DNA from: Melampsora larici-populina 98AG31
Lineage: Eukaryota; Basidiomycota; Pucciniomycetes; Pucciniales; Melampsoraceae
Length of the DNA: 64,000 bases
Reading direction: 5' to 3'
Assembly: GCF_000204055.1 (NCBI RefSeq)
Contig: NW_006768796.1
Coordinates: 62,001 to 126,000 of the forward strand
Made by a program: the position numbers and the translations under genes. The notes under the pieces were generated by a model that was not told the origin of the DNA, did no database searches, and worked only from the letters and a program-made list of their open reading frames with translations. Of the stretch, positions 1-10,609 are shown piece by piece. Numbering within the stretch: the first letter of the stretch is position 1; each line of letters starts with the position of its first letter.

Positions 1-90
1 GAGAACCACTGCAGAAGAACAAGGTTTTTAAGAATTGTGAGAGATCAAATAGGATCTTTACAAAAGTTTGAAAACCGCCATAAGCTCTTT

Positions 91-1183
91 CACAGCCCCC
101 AACTACTGGTCACTGGCAGGCCAGTACATCCAATGTCTCCAAAATGTTTTCAACAAAACTTCAATTTGTTTTTAGCATAACATCCATCTGCTATCAAGAT
201 GTTTTGGGTCAGTTACCAGCAAAATATGTCATACCACCAAAATTGAGATGATGTCATACAGCATCATAAACCTGTACTAACCTGTGCCTGTATTTCCCCA
301 CCAAGAATATATAGTTTATTAACCTTTGTGACATAAATTGACTGAGCTATTGAGGTTTGAAAAAAAATCACGGACAAAAATACTATTTTTGTACTACACA
401 TAAGAATTGATCCTGGAATATCTTCCAGCTTCATGAATATACATACACAAAAAAAATGATATTCCTTTTGAAAATATGTTTCTCCACATTTTGGTCGCTT
501 AAAGCCTTCCTGTATGGGCAGTATTTCTATATGTAATTGTGGTGTGTACATGAGCAGTCAACAATTTGATTGATTCTTTGTTTCTAGGCAGAATATGCCA
601 AAGTTTATGGCAGGAATTTTTGTCAAATATCTACATGTATATCAATCAGATTCAGAATTTGGCAATATGTTCCCTCAATATTTGTATTGGGGCAAAGCTA
701 CTTCAGCTAATCAAACTCTCAGACACATTCAGGAATTACATATAGAAATACTGCCCATACAGGAAGGCTCTAGGGGACAAAAATGTGGAGAGACATGTGT
801 TCAAAAGGATTATCAATTTTTTTGTATATATATTCATAAAACTGTGAGATATTCCAGAATCAATATTTAGATACAGTACACAAGTAATATTTTTTGTCCG
901 GGATTTTTTTTTCAAACCTCAATAACTCAGTCAATTTATGTCACAAAGGTTAATAAACTATATATTCTTGGTGGGGAAATACAGGAGCAGGTTTGTACAG
1001 GTTTGTGATGCTGTATGGCATCATCTCAATTTTGGTGGTCTCCCAACCACTTCTCAACAAATTCTCAATCAATGGATGTTATTCATTTGATATCCATTTC
1101 ATAACTTCCTCATAACTTGCTCATAACTTGCTAGGGTCGGTGGGAGGCACTGGCCTGCCAGTGACTTGTGATTGGGGGCTGTG
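91..1183. mobile_element. Non-autonomous element with long inverted repeats (CACAG ends)
   Basis: The left arm (about 91-550) reappears inverted in the right arm (about 735-1183), so the element folds into a hairpin of roughly 450-bp arms around a loop of about 190 bp. The outermost bases are CACAGCCCCCAA and, on the other side, TTGGGGGCTGTG. Both sides are flanked by TTT (88-90 and 1184-1186), which fits a 3-bp target duplication. Short reading frames in the two arms encode related peptides only because the arms are inverted copies. No transposase is visible. CACxG ends with 3-bp duplications suggest a CACTA/CMC-type parent, but that is inference. Confidence 0.72.
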
Positions 1184-2262
1184 TTTACCATTACAAGTGA
1201 ACCTTCAAAGAAGGTTAGAGAACAAAATCTGATTCATTTGATTTTTGGATTTCACAACTCCCTGAGCCAACACTCATTCCCTTTGGTTAAAACACGTCCC
1301 AACCACAAGTAAAGAACTGGGTGTGGAGCAAGACCACAGGGTAATCCATACCGTCATTTGGCGGGCATGAATTACCATCATATGGCAAGATTGGCCCGGT
1401 GGTAGACGGCCGGCGCCAGACGGACGTCGCCAGACGGACGTCAGTGGTGTGGCAGTCCATGTCTTTGGCCTCCAAGCCAAGGAGGACTGACGCGTGAGTG
1501 AAACTGGAGCTAAGCTCCAGATCCTCACGCACTCTAGGTTTATTGTGCCGCGCTTGTTCTTAGATCTCTAAGAATGAGAGCGGCGGGTTTCAGGTGAAAA
1601 CCTAGCGCTCATCTATGGTACGCGCTACTCTTGTGAATATCAAGAGAGGTCGCCGTCAGATGAGCTGTGTGCATGAGAGCGGGCAAGGGACCCTTTGAAC
1701 CAAGGGCGGGGGGGAATGCAATGTGAGGGTTCGAAAAAGAGAGGTCTCTGACCGTGACAAGAGAAAGCCTTCAGAAGCAAGGAGAACGGCTGTGAGAGGA
1801 CGATGGAGAAGAGCGGAGGAAGTGAATCTACGAANNNNNNNNNNNNNNNNNNNNNNNNNNNNNNNNNNNNNNNNNNNNNNNNNNNNNNNNNNNNNNNNNN
1901 NNNNNNNNNNNNNNNNNNNNNNNNNNNNNNNNNNCTGTGCCTGGTTGATGATCCAATCAGGGCGAAACCTGAACCACCCAACTATCCATCTTACCACCAA
2001 GGGAGGACTCTCACAGAGTCTCGACTGCTTCGGGGACTAGGCTTTCTCAGGCGTGACATGGACATGGGTGATTCCTTGTGCCATCGTCACCACCCTACAA
2101 TCAAATGACAAGATTGTCTGACTGCCGTTAGATGGGCCATCTGGCGGCCTCCAGACCACCAACAAAAGATTTTGTAGGCTGCCATTGATTGGGGAGATGA
2201 TCAAGCAAACATCTTTGTTCCCTCCCATAGCCCCGCTATCCACCCCTTGTGGTTTGAGGCAT
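1184..2262. other. Unassigned GC-rich stretch with assembly gap
   Basis: No gene is supported here. A direct repeat of the type CGCCAGACGGACGT occurs near 1413-1441. The stretch 1500-2130 is GC-richer than its surroundings and may be a repeat fragment. Exactly 100 Ns fill 1835-1934, so the reading frames crossing the gap are meaningless. Confidence 0.6.
1835..1934. other. Assembly gap (100 N)
   Basis: A run of exactly 100 N characters. The round number suggests a placeholder gap of unknown true size. Confidence 0.99.
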
Positions 2263-2264
2263 TA

Positions 2265-2414
2265 GCGGTACACAAACATCTCAACCCAACCTAATAAAAC
2301 CCATGGCAACCCAATTGATTTTTGGATTTTCAGTGCTAAAAACTCAAAATCAGTTGGGTTGCATGGGTTTTTTGGATGGGTTTTTGAGGTCGGGTTGAGA
2401 TGTTTGTGTACTGC
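2265..2414. mobile_element. Palindromic MITE, TA-flanked
   Basis: A 150-bp near-perfect hairpin. The left end reads GCGGTACACAAACATCTC and the right end is its inverted copy with one early mismatch (GCAGTACAC). TA lies on both sides (2263-2264 and 2415-2416); the flanks could also be read as an ATT duplication. There is no coding capacity. TA duplication with fold-back structure is typical of Tc1/mariner-derived MITEs; the family assignment is inference. Confidence 0.75.
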
Positions 2415-2991
2415 TATTGATGTTGAGGAAGATGGGGAGGAGCTCCCAGACCAAAGAATGGATTCTAGGAGCTCCCTGTTGTCAAAAAAAAGAAGGCATG
2501 GCTAGAACCACGTCTATGGAGACAAATGTGAAAACTGAAGTTTAATCTTGCAGCCTCCGGTTTTATGTTCCTTGGAGGCATTTCCTCTTACTGTCTTCTC
2601 CTTGCCAAAAGACTGGTAGAGCTCTTGCCGGTTTGAGATCTGGCTGAACGCCAAAATTCTGGCCAGTGTTTGGCCAGATATTTACACAACCATATTCACC
2701 CACATATTGCAACCAAAACTTACCCTGTGGTGTAATGATTTACCTAACTCCGCTACAAGGATATCTCTCTACCTGCACAAGATTTTAGTGTATGCAGGAC
2801 TGTACCACACATGTAAAACTCCACAATCCCCCTAGTACTAGACAGTAATCTTCCCATGAAAGGAACAAAAACACACTCAACAGATTCAAGCATTAGAAAA
2901 ATAAAATGACCAAAATGAAATAGACCTAAAATGACTCAGGACTAAAACCATTTTAGTTTCTTGGGGGGATTTCATCAAGTTTTTTTTGTAG

Positions 2992-3434
2992 GATGAAGAG
3001 AGTTTTTTAACTGAATTGTGTTATGCTCAGTCACCTGATGATAGAAAATATAGATATGTATCCCTACTAGACCCCATGGTAGGTATATCTTCCAATTCTT
3101 CCCATCCCAAACAAATTCTTGTTTACTTTGCATTTCCTGCATTTGAGTTTTGGGTTCACAGCTACAGGGGGTTCTTCAAGTAAAGCATTTGAAATTTCAA
3201 TGCAACATAGTGTAACAGAAGAAAGAATATTTTTTAAGAATTTGGTGGCTTCTCCTGAAGGTTTAGTTAATGTATTTGCTGAACATCCTTGGGTCAAGCT
3301 ATGTATCAGTGCTGTGGATGATGAAGGATTGAACAGGGAAAAGTAAGCTGTTTTTCCAACATATCATAGTATGAATGATTTGAAAATAATTGAAATAAAA
3401 TCTCTTTTTTTGCAGACATATTGTTCCAGGTTGA
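2992..3434 (+). pseudogene. Truncated uracil phosphoribosyltransferase (UPRT) relic
   Basis: Three exon-like pieces (2992-3082, 3162-3342, 3416-3434) with GT-AG borders join in frame. They encode the C-terminal half of a UPRT, the salvage enzyme that makes UMP from uracil and PRPP. Recognisable blocks in order are RDEE-like DEES, YAQSPDD, the PRPP loop LLDPMVATGGS, then SVTEERIFF, NLVASPEG, DEGLN and HIVPG. A TGA directly after PG removes the expected final GLGDFGDRYF block; a frameshifted trace (DF.SYF) follows it. No N-terminal exons were found before an acceptor-like TTTGTAG at 2988-2991. Known families support the function, but this copy lacks the N-terminus and the end, so I call it a relic or captured fragment. 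Confidence 0.72.
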
Positions 3435-3571
3435 TTTTGTGAGCTATTTTCTTATTCAACTTCACTCTGTTTGACAAATTGCAAGATTTCCTATGACCAT
3501 AATTGCAATTCAATAGACTTTGGGGTGATTGATATTTTACTGGCTCATAATTTGTCTCTTGGTTTCAATTA

Positions 3572-3731
3572 GCCGTGTTCAAACCTGACCCGGTTTCAAA
3601 AAACCCAGTTGACCTGGTGGACTTTTTGGCTGGAAGCTGTTAAGAACTGTCAATGGATACACAAAGTTACCACCAGGAAAGCAACTGGGTAACTGGGTTT
3701 TTGTGTCAATCGGGTTAGGTTTGAACACGGC
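3572..3731. mobile_element. Palindromic MITE with GTGTTCAAACCT ends, TA-flanked
   Basis: A 160-bp element with inverted ends. The left end is GCCGTGTTCAAACCTGACC and the right end is its inverted near-copy (GGTTAGGTTTGAACACGGC). TA flanks both sides (3570-3571, 3732-3733). The internal part repeats AACTGGGT-type and AAAAACCCAGTT-type segments. It is non-coding. It shares the core GTGTTCAAACCTG with the element at 27005-27254. Confidence 0.72.
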
Positions 3732-3733
3732 TA

Positions 3734-4729
3734 TTGAATATTACTAATCTGTTGTTTTTCTTCTTCTTGACATTTCTAAAGTGCAATGATTATGATGATG
3801 TTATCTAGAATGTCCTCTATGATTGTTCTTTTTCACAATTAAAACCGGGTTTTGACAATTTGGTTTTGAATAGATGATTTGGAAGTTGAAAACAATGTTT
3901 GTTGAAATGTGGAAGATGATTACAGATACAATCATGGTTTGAAAACACTTGTTCATTATAACACATAATCAATTTGATCAATGAAAGATATTCCAATTTT
4001 CTTTGAGTGAATATCTCATATACAGTGTGTTGGGTTCACTAGGAGTAATTATGATTTTCAAAATATCAAAGTGAATTATTTCCTTAAAACAATATGCAAC
4101 TGATATCTTCAAAGTTGGATGGAAAATACTCAGAAGTTGATGGAAAAATTTGTATCAATCTATCCCTTGTATCTTTTATAAATTGACTTTTCCAAGACAT
4201 GAACTTTGTGAAGGAAATTGCAAGGCAAATTCTCAAGAGCTGAATGCAATTGTCTATTTTGTGAATCACATGGTAACTTTGTGACAGAAATCTGATAACA
4301 ATGAAGACATTTCCATAGCTCATAAAAATCAAAAATTCAACATTGAGGTGACTTGCAGCTAGTTGCTCAGTGCACACTTGTTGTTCACATCCTCACCTAC
4401 ATCACAAGGTGGATAAAGCCATGAAGCAGAACTCTCACATAGTTTTAAGATTTGTGTTACATTTCCTCCTATGTTGAAGCATTTGGTTGTGGTAACATAA
4501 CCTTGCATAAATTCATGGTTTTTTATGACCTGATGAAAGGACATATGTGAGGTGGAATAAGTTGAATTTACCCATACACTACAGATAATAAATTTTGGGC
4601 CCCAATCACTAGACAAAAACATGAATACTTTCAATAGAATTTGGATCAATGATGTCACAGTGACAAAGAGGGTGTTTTACATGTGCTTGAACATCACATA
4701 CATATGTTGATTGGAAGATACAATAGAAG
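3734..4729. other. Intergenic, no supported gene
   Basis: AT-rich sequence. Two overlapping minus-strand frames of about 97-99 codons lack any recognisable motif, codon bias or splice support. I see no RNA gene or repeat border. Confidence 0.5.
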
Positions 4730-4960
4730 TTATTGAGCCCCATGACCTATAGGGCATTCTACATCAGTCCAGAGTCTGTTACATACTGGACAATACATTT
4801 CAAGATCTTGTTTAGCTTCAGTTACAGCACCAGGGGTAGCCAAAGCATCTTCAGCTGGTATGATCCCCTTTTTGCTTGGAATATTGTGAATCAAGGCACC
4901 TAATGCTTGATTAAATGAGACCAATACCATGAAGACGGCCGTGAAGATGGTGAGATTCAT
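4730..4960 (-). CDS. Small secreted protein, 76 residues (effector candidate)
   Basis: A single exon. The start chosen is the internal Met that begins MNLTIFTAVFMVLVSFNQAL, a good signal peptide with likely cleavage near ALG-AL; an 11-residue upstream in-frame extension would bury it. The mature part is about 54 residues and ends with a compact cysteine block, YCPVCNRLW then VECPIGHG. This gives C-x2-C-x8-C spacing and includes a tryptophan. I do not recognise a family. Small size, a signal peptide and few cysteines match rust candidate effectors, but no function can be claimed. A downstream exon past the TAA cannot be excluded. It sits in a repeat-rich area between a MITE and a hAT transposon. 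Confidence 0.55.
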   Translation of the reverse strand: MNLTIFTAVFMVLVSFNQALGALIHNIPSKKGIIPAEDALATPGAVTEAKQDLEMYCPVCNRLWTDVECPIGHGAQ

Positions 4961-7617
4961 GACAGTGTATCTGATTGGTTGACCAAGCTTCAATGAAAGA
5001 CATATGTGATGAACAGATAGATAGAATATTTAGAGACTCACCAGGAAGCTAAAGCAACAATATTCAAAATCTATGTGTGGGTCGGGCTTGGCAGATAATC
5101 AAGAGTCTCTAAACGGATCAAAAGGATAAAGAGTGTGAACATATGGTATCAGGCCAGTCTGTTTAGAAAAGCATATTTCCACAGCTTGTGTAGAGGTGGC
5201 CAATGAAACCGTGAGGCAACGTACCAAGCCAGTGGAGAAGGTCACAAGAACAACTGAATATAATGATTGGATAGCAGTCCAGTGTCCAGAAAACCAGGTC
5301 GCCTTTTATATTTGTTGGAGAGCAATTCAGTCGCTCTTTGCCCCACTATTGTCTCGAAACATCATGGAACATGATGCTGTGTTTGCTTGAATTTTTTTCT
5401 TAGAGTCATATCCAATTAGATTTCAACACATGGAGATTACTGAGTCTCAAATGGTGGGGAATTAAATTCTGACTTTGAATGGTACATGTCCTTTGATCCA
5501 AGTAGTGTTTGGTATTTCCTTTGCTACATGTTGTAGAACTAATCACCCAATAGGGGTGATATAGAGCTTGAAGAGTACAACTACTGATAAGATAAGATAG
5601 TAGAATTGTCAAAGATCTTATTGTAAGAGTACTGATACACAACTAAAGACAATCACAATTGATTTTTAATAACTCAAGAACATGTGTCAAAGTATTAATA
5701 ACCAATAATCAACACTCAAGCAACTGATAAAGAGAACAAAATTGATTACCAGCCTCCACACTTTTTAGTGTTATTCCCATAGATATAAAGAACAAGAGAA
5801 CTATAGCAATCCTTTATAACCAGTATTCCAACAAGACTACATTACTAAATCAATTTCTCCTAATCAAAGGGGCAGATTTAAGAGAAACCACTATCAAGAG
5901 GGTGTTTTATTGTAAGTTCTGCAGTCTTGATTGCCAAATTTGATCATGTGTGTTAGTATATCTAAGTTGTTAACCGCATGAAATCCACTATGGGATGATG
6001 TAATGTACAATTCAACTACAATACTGCATTCTCAAGACACTACAAATTATGGAAAAATCACAAATTGACTTGAAGTATCTTACTGCACCTCACCCAGCAC
6101 ACTTCCATTCTGATGATCACCGTGGTGACCAGAAAGAACCAAAATGGATACTTCAGGTTTTGACAATGAGCAACAAGATTTCCACCTCTTGTTTGATCTT
6201 GGTGAAATTGATTGCGCAAAACACCTTTTTCAAAAAAATGCTGGTTTAGCAAGTTCAGAGTAAACAGGTACTATCAACAAGCTGAGATCTTGAGGGGAGA
6301 GGGAGAATTTAGTTGAAGGTGTTGAGTGCAAAGCTGGATGGATGCAGATGGATGGCTGTTGACTTATTTGATGTTCCAAAAGTCATAAATCAAGTCTTAG
6401 GCTTGCATAGATTTGAACAAGCAGAGTGCAAGACTTGATGTGGTCATGTGGACTGCAGGACAACAGGTTCATAGTGGACCTGTCTGTATTTTAGCAGTAA
6501 AGTTATGCTACATCACCTAGTCACTGCACCCATGGTGGGTGCTCTAAGAGCATCCACAATTGTTGGGTTAAGTTGTGGGAATAGTTAATTATTTAACACT
6601 GGTGGTATTTAACCTAAAGATTTCAAAATTTCCACAATGGTAAAATTTTAAGAAATCTGTAGTTAGCTTTGTGACAAAAAATCACTAGGCTGGGACAAAT
6701 TCATCTCAGCCTACCAACACGTTTATAGAAGCAAAGATAAAAAAACACAAACAGAAATAGTAAATATGAATAATATCAGCAAGGACAAAAGAATATCATC
6801 ATGGGAAGAAAGCCATAAATATATTTAGTGTGAGAGAAAAAAGAAGGGAATGAAACAAGAATGAGGTTATTCAAAAAGAAGGAACTACCAAGCAAGAAAC
6901 TGAAGGAAAATAGAAATCCAAATTATGTATTGAACAATCATGAATCATATCAAAGGATAATTGCAACCAAGAATGATACTCCATATCTGTTCTGCTGGCT
7001 TGTGATCACCTTTGAGCAACTGGAATCCTTAGCCTAACACTCAGTGCCCGTAATTTTCAGACATCACAGTTAGCGCTTTAATCCACGTCCAAACTGTCTC
7101 ATCCATCATGCTACCTTTTCTACTTTTGGTGATATTTTGCAAGCAAAATAAATATGAAAAAATCGTTTTCTATTTCACAATTTAAGTCAAAAAGGATCAA
7201 ATGAATGAACGATAGGAAGAAGATTTTCATTTTACCGATTGGCCAATTGACAAGTTGACCATTTTGGACAGTCACATGAAGACAGATAGATCACATCTCT
7301 TCTGAGGCTAATCAGAGCTACTGGGTAATTTATTTTATTTTATTCACATCAGTCTTGTGCCTCTCAGCTTGGATAAGATTTGTTGATGAGTAGGTCATGT
7401 TTATCAGAAACCACAAAGACAAGGCTTTAAATGGAGATGTGTCCTGACTTCTAGCTGAATCTGTTACAATTGGATCTTTGCTGATCTTTGTGGCATCAGG
7501 TCAGGCAGCCTACAGAGGCCTATGTACAGAGCATGTGCGCGCATCAGTGCTCGGTAGGCCTTGTTTTGAAAAAGTCACGCTCGTCAGCTGGGACCGGGTG
7601 GACACCGCAGGGACATA
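4961..7617. other. Intergenic; contains a lone Harbinger-like end near 6546
   Basis: No gene is supported over 2.6 kb. A frame at 5196-5390 has no motif. At about 6545-6570 the sequence TAAGAGCATCCACAATTG resembles the TAA-plus-GAGCATCCAC end of the element at 16641-17713, but I could not find a matching opposite end, so it may be a solo or decayed copy. The DNA just before 7618 becomes GC-richer at the hAT border. Confidence 0.45.
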
Positions 7618-7625
7618 GATAAATG

Positions 7626-10467
7626 TAGGGGTATGACCCGGCCCCGCAATTTCAGGGCCGGCCCTGGGGCCGGGTCAAAACCGGCCTCGGCCACGAGGTG
7701 CCTCAGATGGCTAGCGGGCAGGCACGGGCAGGCCATGGGTCGGGCCTGCCTTTAGGCCCGGGTCGGGCCAGCTGTTTGTGAGGGGATTCGAGGACACAAA
7801 TTGAGTTAATTGAGCAAAAAGAGCAAGACACAAATAAAAAAATCTTTGTAAATGAGGACACAAATGAGCGTGCAGAAAGAATAAATAAACAAAAGACCAT
7901 TAAAGAGTGTAGAGAAAACAATAAAGAAGTTTAGAATAGAAAAAAAAGACAAGCCAAACTACACGGAAAGAATAATCCCCCATGACTTGAGACAAATCTG
8001 AGCTTCAAAGTTCTGATTGGTCATCTGTGATCGATAATCAGACATCACCCTTGAACCAGCTGAAAATATCCTTTCTGAAGGACCACCCGAAGCAGGAATA
8101 GCAAGCATTACCATAGCCATCCGAGCAAGGATTGGCCAGTTTGAGCGATTAGTTTTCCAGAATACTAAGATATCGGTACGTTCATCCACAAGAGGGGCAA
8201 GAAGGTACTCCCTCACTTCATCTTCAAGTTGAACACATTTGCGTCGTTTGATAAAGTGGTGTGGTCTATCATCGTCATCTTCGAACACAGGGTCTGATTC
8301 GACGATTTCGATCTCAGGATCGAGAGGGGGTTTGTATTTGCGAGCTTGCTCGGTAAAGTAATTTATGAGTTGATCTTTGTCAAATCCGAGTTCTTCTAAA
8401 GTAAAAGCAGTCACAGCATTGAGCTTTCGGCGAGGGTCGAGAATTGGGGAACATATGTAAACAGGCTTCTTCAAAGCTAATGTGGAATATCGGACTAGTT
8501 TCTTGACCATAGGACGAATTGCTGCCTTCAAGTTGGTACAATCAGAAGCCCCCCATGCCTATGTTTGAAAAAGATTGGTTAGAAATTGTGTAAATATCCA
8601 TAAGTGGTTAAGGAAAGAAAAACTTACTTTTTCGAGTTTTTCAATGAGCCATTGATAGTCGGGCATTGCTCGTGAGAAGGTGGGATAGTCATCGGCTTCA
8701 ATTTCCTTGATCACAATCGCAAGAGGTCGGAGAAACTTGACTAAGTTGCCAACCAAGGTCCATTCGTCTTCGGTTAGGGCGAAAGGTTCTAAACTATCAT
8801 TGACATTGCAATACGATTGAAGGACCTTCTTGAGTTCAAAGAATCGTTCGAGAGAATAAAAGGTTGAAGACCATCGAGTTGAAACCTCATGAATCAGTCC
8901 GACCTTTCGAGGCTGTGAGGAAGTGGCGATGAATTGGTCCAGAGCCTGTTTGAGCTGAGTGCTCAATCGGACTTTTTTATGGAAGCTGCGAATTCGAGTT
9001 AAGATTGAGTGGACTTCGAGATGCGGAGTAGGTTCAATCAAAGAATTAGTACCATCAGGAATATCGTCATCTTGAGGTAGTTGAGGATCTAAAGCACTGA
9101 GAGGATCAGGAGGAGTCTTGCTGTCAAAAATCGAGATTCCGGCTTTGGCGACTAGATTGATAACATGGGCGACACAGCCATGGAGGTTCTTCTCAGGATC
9201 GAATTGAGGTATGAGCTGTTGGAGTTCTCGACCCATGGTTTGATTGTTTGAAGCATTATCAGCAGTAATGGAGTAGAGTTTATCGGTGATACTGAATTGA
9301 TCTAATGTGTGCTTGATGAGAGCAGCCATGTTTTTACCAGTATGGGCTCCATCGATTTCCTTCAAAGCTAAAACCACCGATTGCATTTGAAAATCCTCGG
9401 TCATCCAGTGAGCCGTAATTCCAAGCATCGGTACGCTACTAGGTGAAGTCCAAGCATCACAAGTGATGCTGATGTAGTCCAATGAAGCGAAGAGGGAAGT
9501 GAGACGGTTGCGAGCAAGACGGAATTGAGAGAAGATACCGTCGGTGATGGCGGTTTGTTTCGACATAATCGGGGCGACAGCTGGGTTAATCCAGGATAAA
9601 AGCTCGCGGAAGGAAGGAGCGTCGACAAGAGAAACTGGGAGTTCTTGATTAACGATAAGCCGGATAACTGCATTTGTGAGGTTTCTCCTGTTAAGAGATC
9701 CCATCTTGAAAAAAAAAGAAAAGTATGAGAAAAAAAAAGGAAAGTATGACAAAACTTGAATAAAAATTTGAAAACAAATATACTTACACTACTAGTCTTT
9801 CCACTTGCAGAAAAGGCTGTAAGGGTTTGTTGAGAGGTGTCGATCGGAGCAACAATGCCATGAGCACGCAAGAGATGGCGGCTCATAGATTTGGTACTTC
9901 CAGTCTTATCGATGGCGATCGGATCTTGACACACAACAACAGGGGCCTCCAAGTCTGGAACTGTGTCAACACGACCTTTGTTGGCACGGCAGACATTTGA
10001 GGTGGTGCCGTCCCTGAACGTAACGGTTGAAAAATACTGCCACACCCAAGAGGTACGGTTGGTGGCAGTATGTTCGGATTCGACGGCACTAGCCACCGCG
10101 GAGACTGAGTCGGATGGTGCGATTGAGTTAGAAGTCGTACTGGAGGTGGTGGACATGTTGGTGTTGGTGGTGGTGGGTTGTGGATCGGTGACCTCACGAC
10201 GAAGGCTTCGTCGTGACATTGGGGTGGATGATGGGGTGTGAAAGGGTGCGAGGGTATGCGGAAAAGGGGTGGAAGGTGTCTCAACAACCCTTTCACCCCT
10301 TTGTTGGGCCAGGATTTTACGGCGGCCCTGGCCCCGAGTGGCCCTGGAACAGGGCCTTTGGCTCTATCATCAGGTTAGGGCTAGGGCCCCGGACCGAGCC
10401 CCGTGATGACTTCAAAACCCCTCGGGCAGACTCGGCCGGGCAGGGCCAGGGCCGGGTCATACCCCTA
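7626..10467 (-). mobile_element. Complete hAT DNA transposon
   Basis: A 2842-bp element bounded by 19-bp perfect inverted ends, TAGGGGTATGACCCGGCCC. An exact 8-bp target duplication, GATAAATG, lies at 7618-7625 and 10468-10475. Both sub-terminal regions are GC-rich with repeated GGCC/GGGTC motifs, possibly transposase binding sites. A spliced transposase on the minus strand appears uninterrupted. Perfect duplication, matching ends and an open frame together indicate a young, perhaps active, copy. Its right end lies about 140 bp before the proposed MCM10 start codon. Confidence 0.93.
7959..10219 (-). CDS. hAT-family transposase, about 702 residues
   Basis: Three exons joined in phase 0: 10219-9788, 9704-8628 and 8558-7959, with GTAAGT donors and TTTCAAG/CATAG acceptors. 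The N-terminus holds a BED-like finger: aromatic WVWQYF, one CRANK cysteine, then STKSMSRHLLRAHG. Only one of the usual two cysteines is seen in this frame; a neighbouring frame reads CLPC, so a small frame error is possible. The catalytic core shows CDAWTS, then TADNASNN, then HGCVAHVINL and RWSSTFY. The C-terminal hAT dimerisation block is FWKTNRSNWP, MLAIPASGGPSERIFSAG and ends at SV. These residues match the RNase H-like DDE fold of hAT enzymes. It acts in the nucleus on the element's own ends. Confidence 0.88.
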
Positions 10468-10499
10468 GATAAATGTCACGTCATTTTAGCTCGGCATGA

Positions 10500-10545
10500 A
10501 TATATATCACGTGATCGTTGCTTATCAACACGCGACGCAACAAGA
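10500..10545 (+). promoter_or_regulatory. Possible G1/S promoter elements of MCM10
   Basis: Between the hAT target duplication and the MCM10 coding start there is a short AT stretch (TATATAT, about 10499), a palindromic ATCACGTGAT and an ACGCGACG core close to the MluI cell-cycle box ACGCG. Such boxes drive replication genes in G1/S in yeasts. Assignment here is inference from motif and position only. Confidence 0.35.
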
Positions 10546-10609
10546 ACCTCTGAAAACTAACCAACAACCACCACCCTCAACTCACTCTGACCTTCAACAT
10601 ACCGAATTG

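Noticed and set aside
264..870. Two related short reading frames on opposite strands
   Set aside because: They are similar only because they lie in the two arms of the inverted-repeat element.
1640..2108. Reading frames crossing the N run
   Set aside because: Most of their length is unknown sequence; no motif on either side.
3067..3297. Minus-strand frame of 76 codons
   Set aside because: Antisense shadow of the UPRT relic.
9883..10296. Proline-rich frame overlapping the hAT N-terminal exon
   Set aside because: Shadow of transposase exon 1 in another frame; no splice continuity. The plus-strand frames at 9963-10560 are also shadows.
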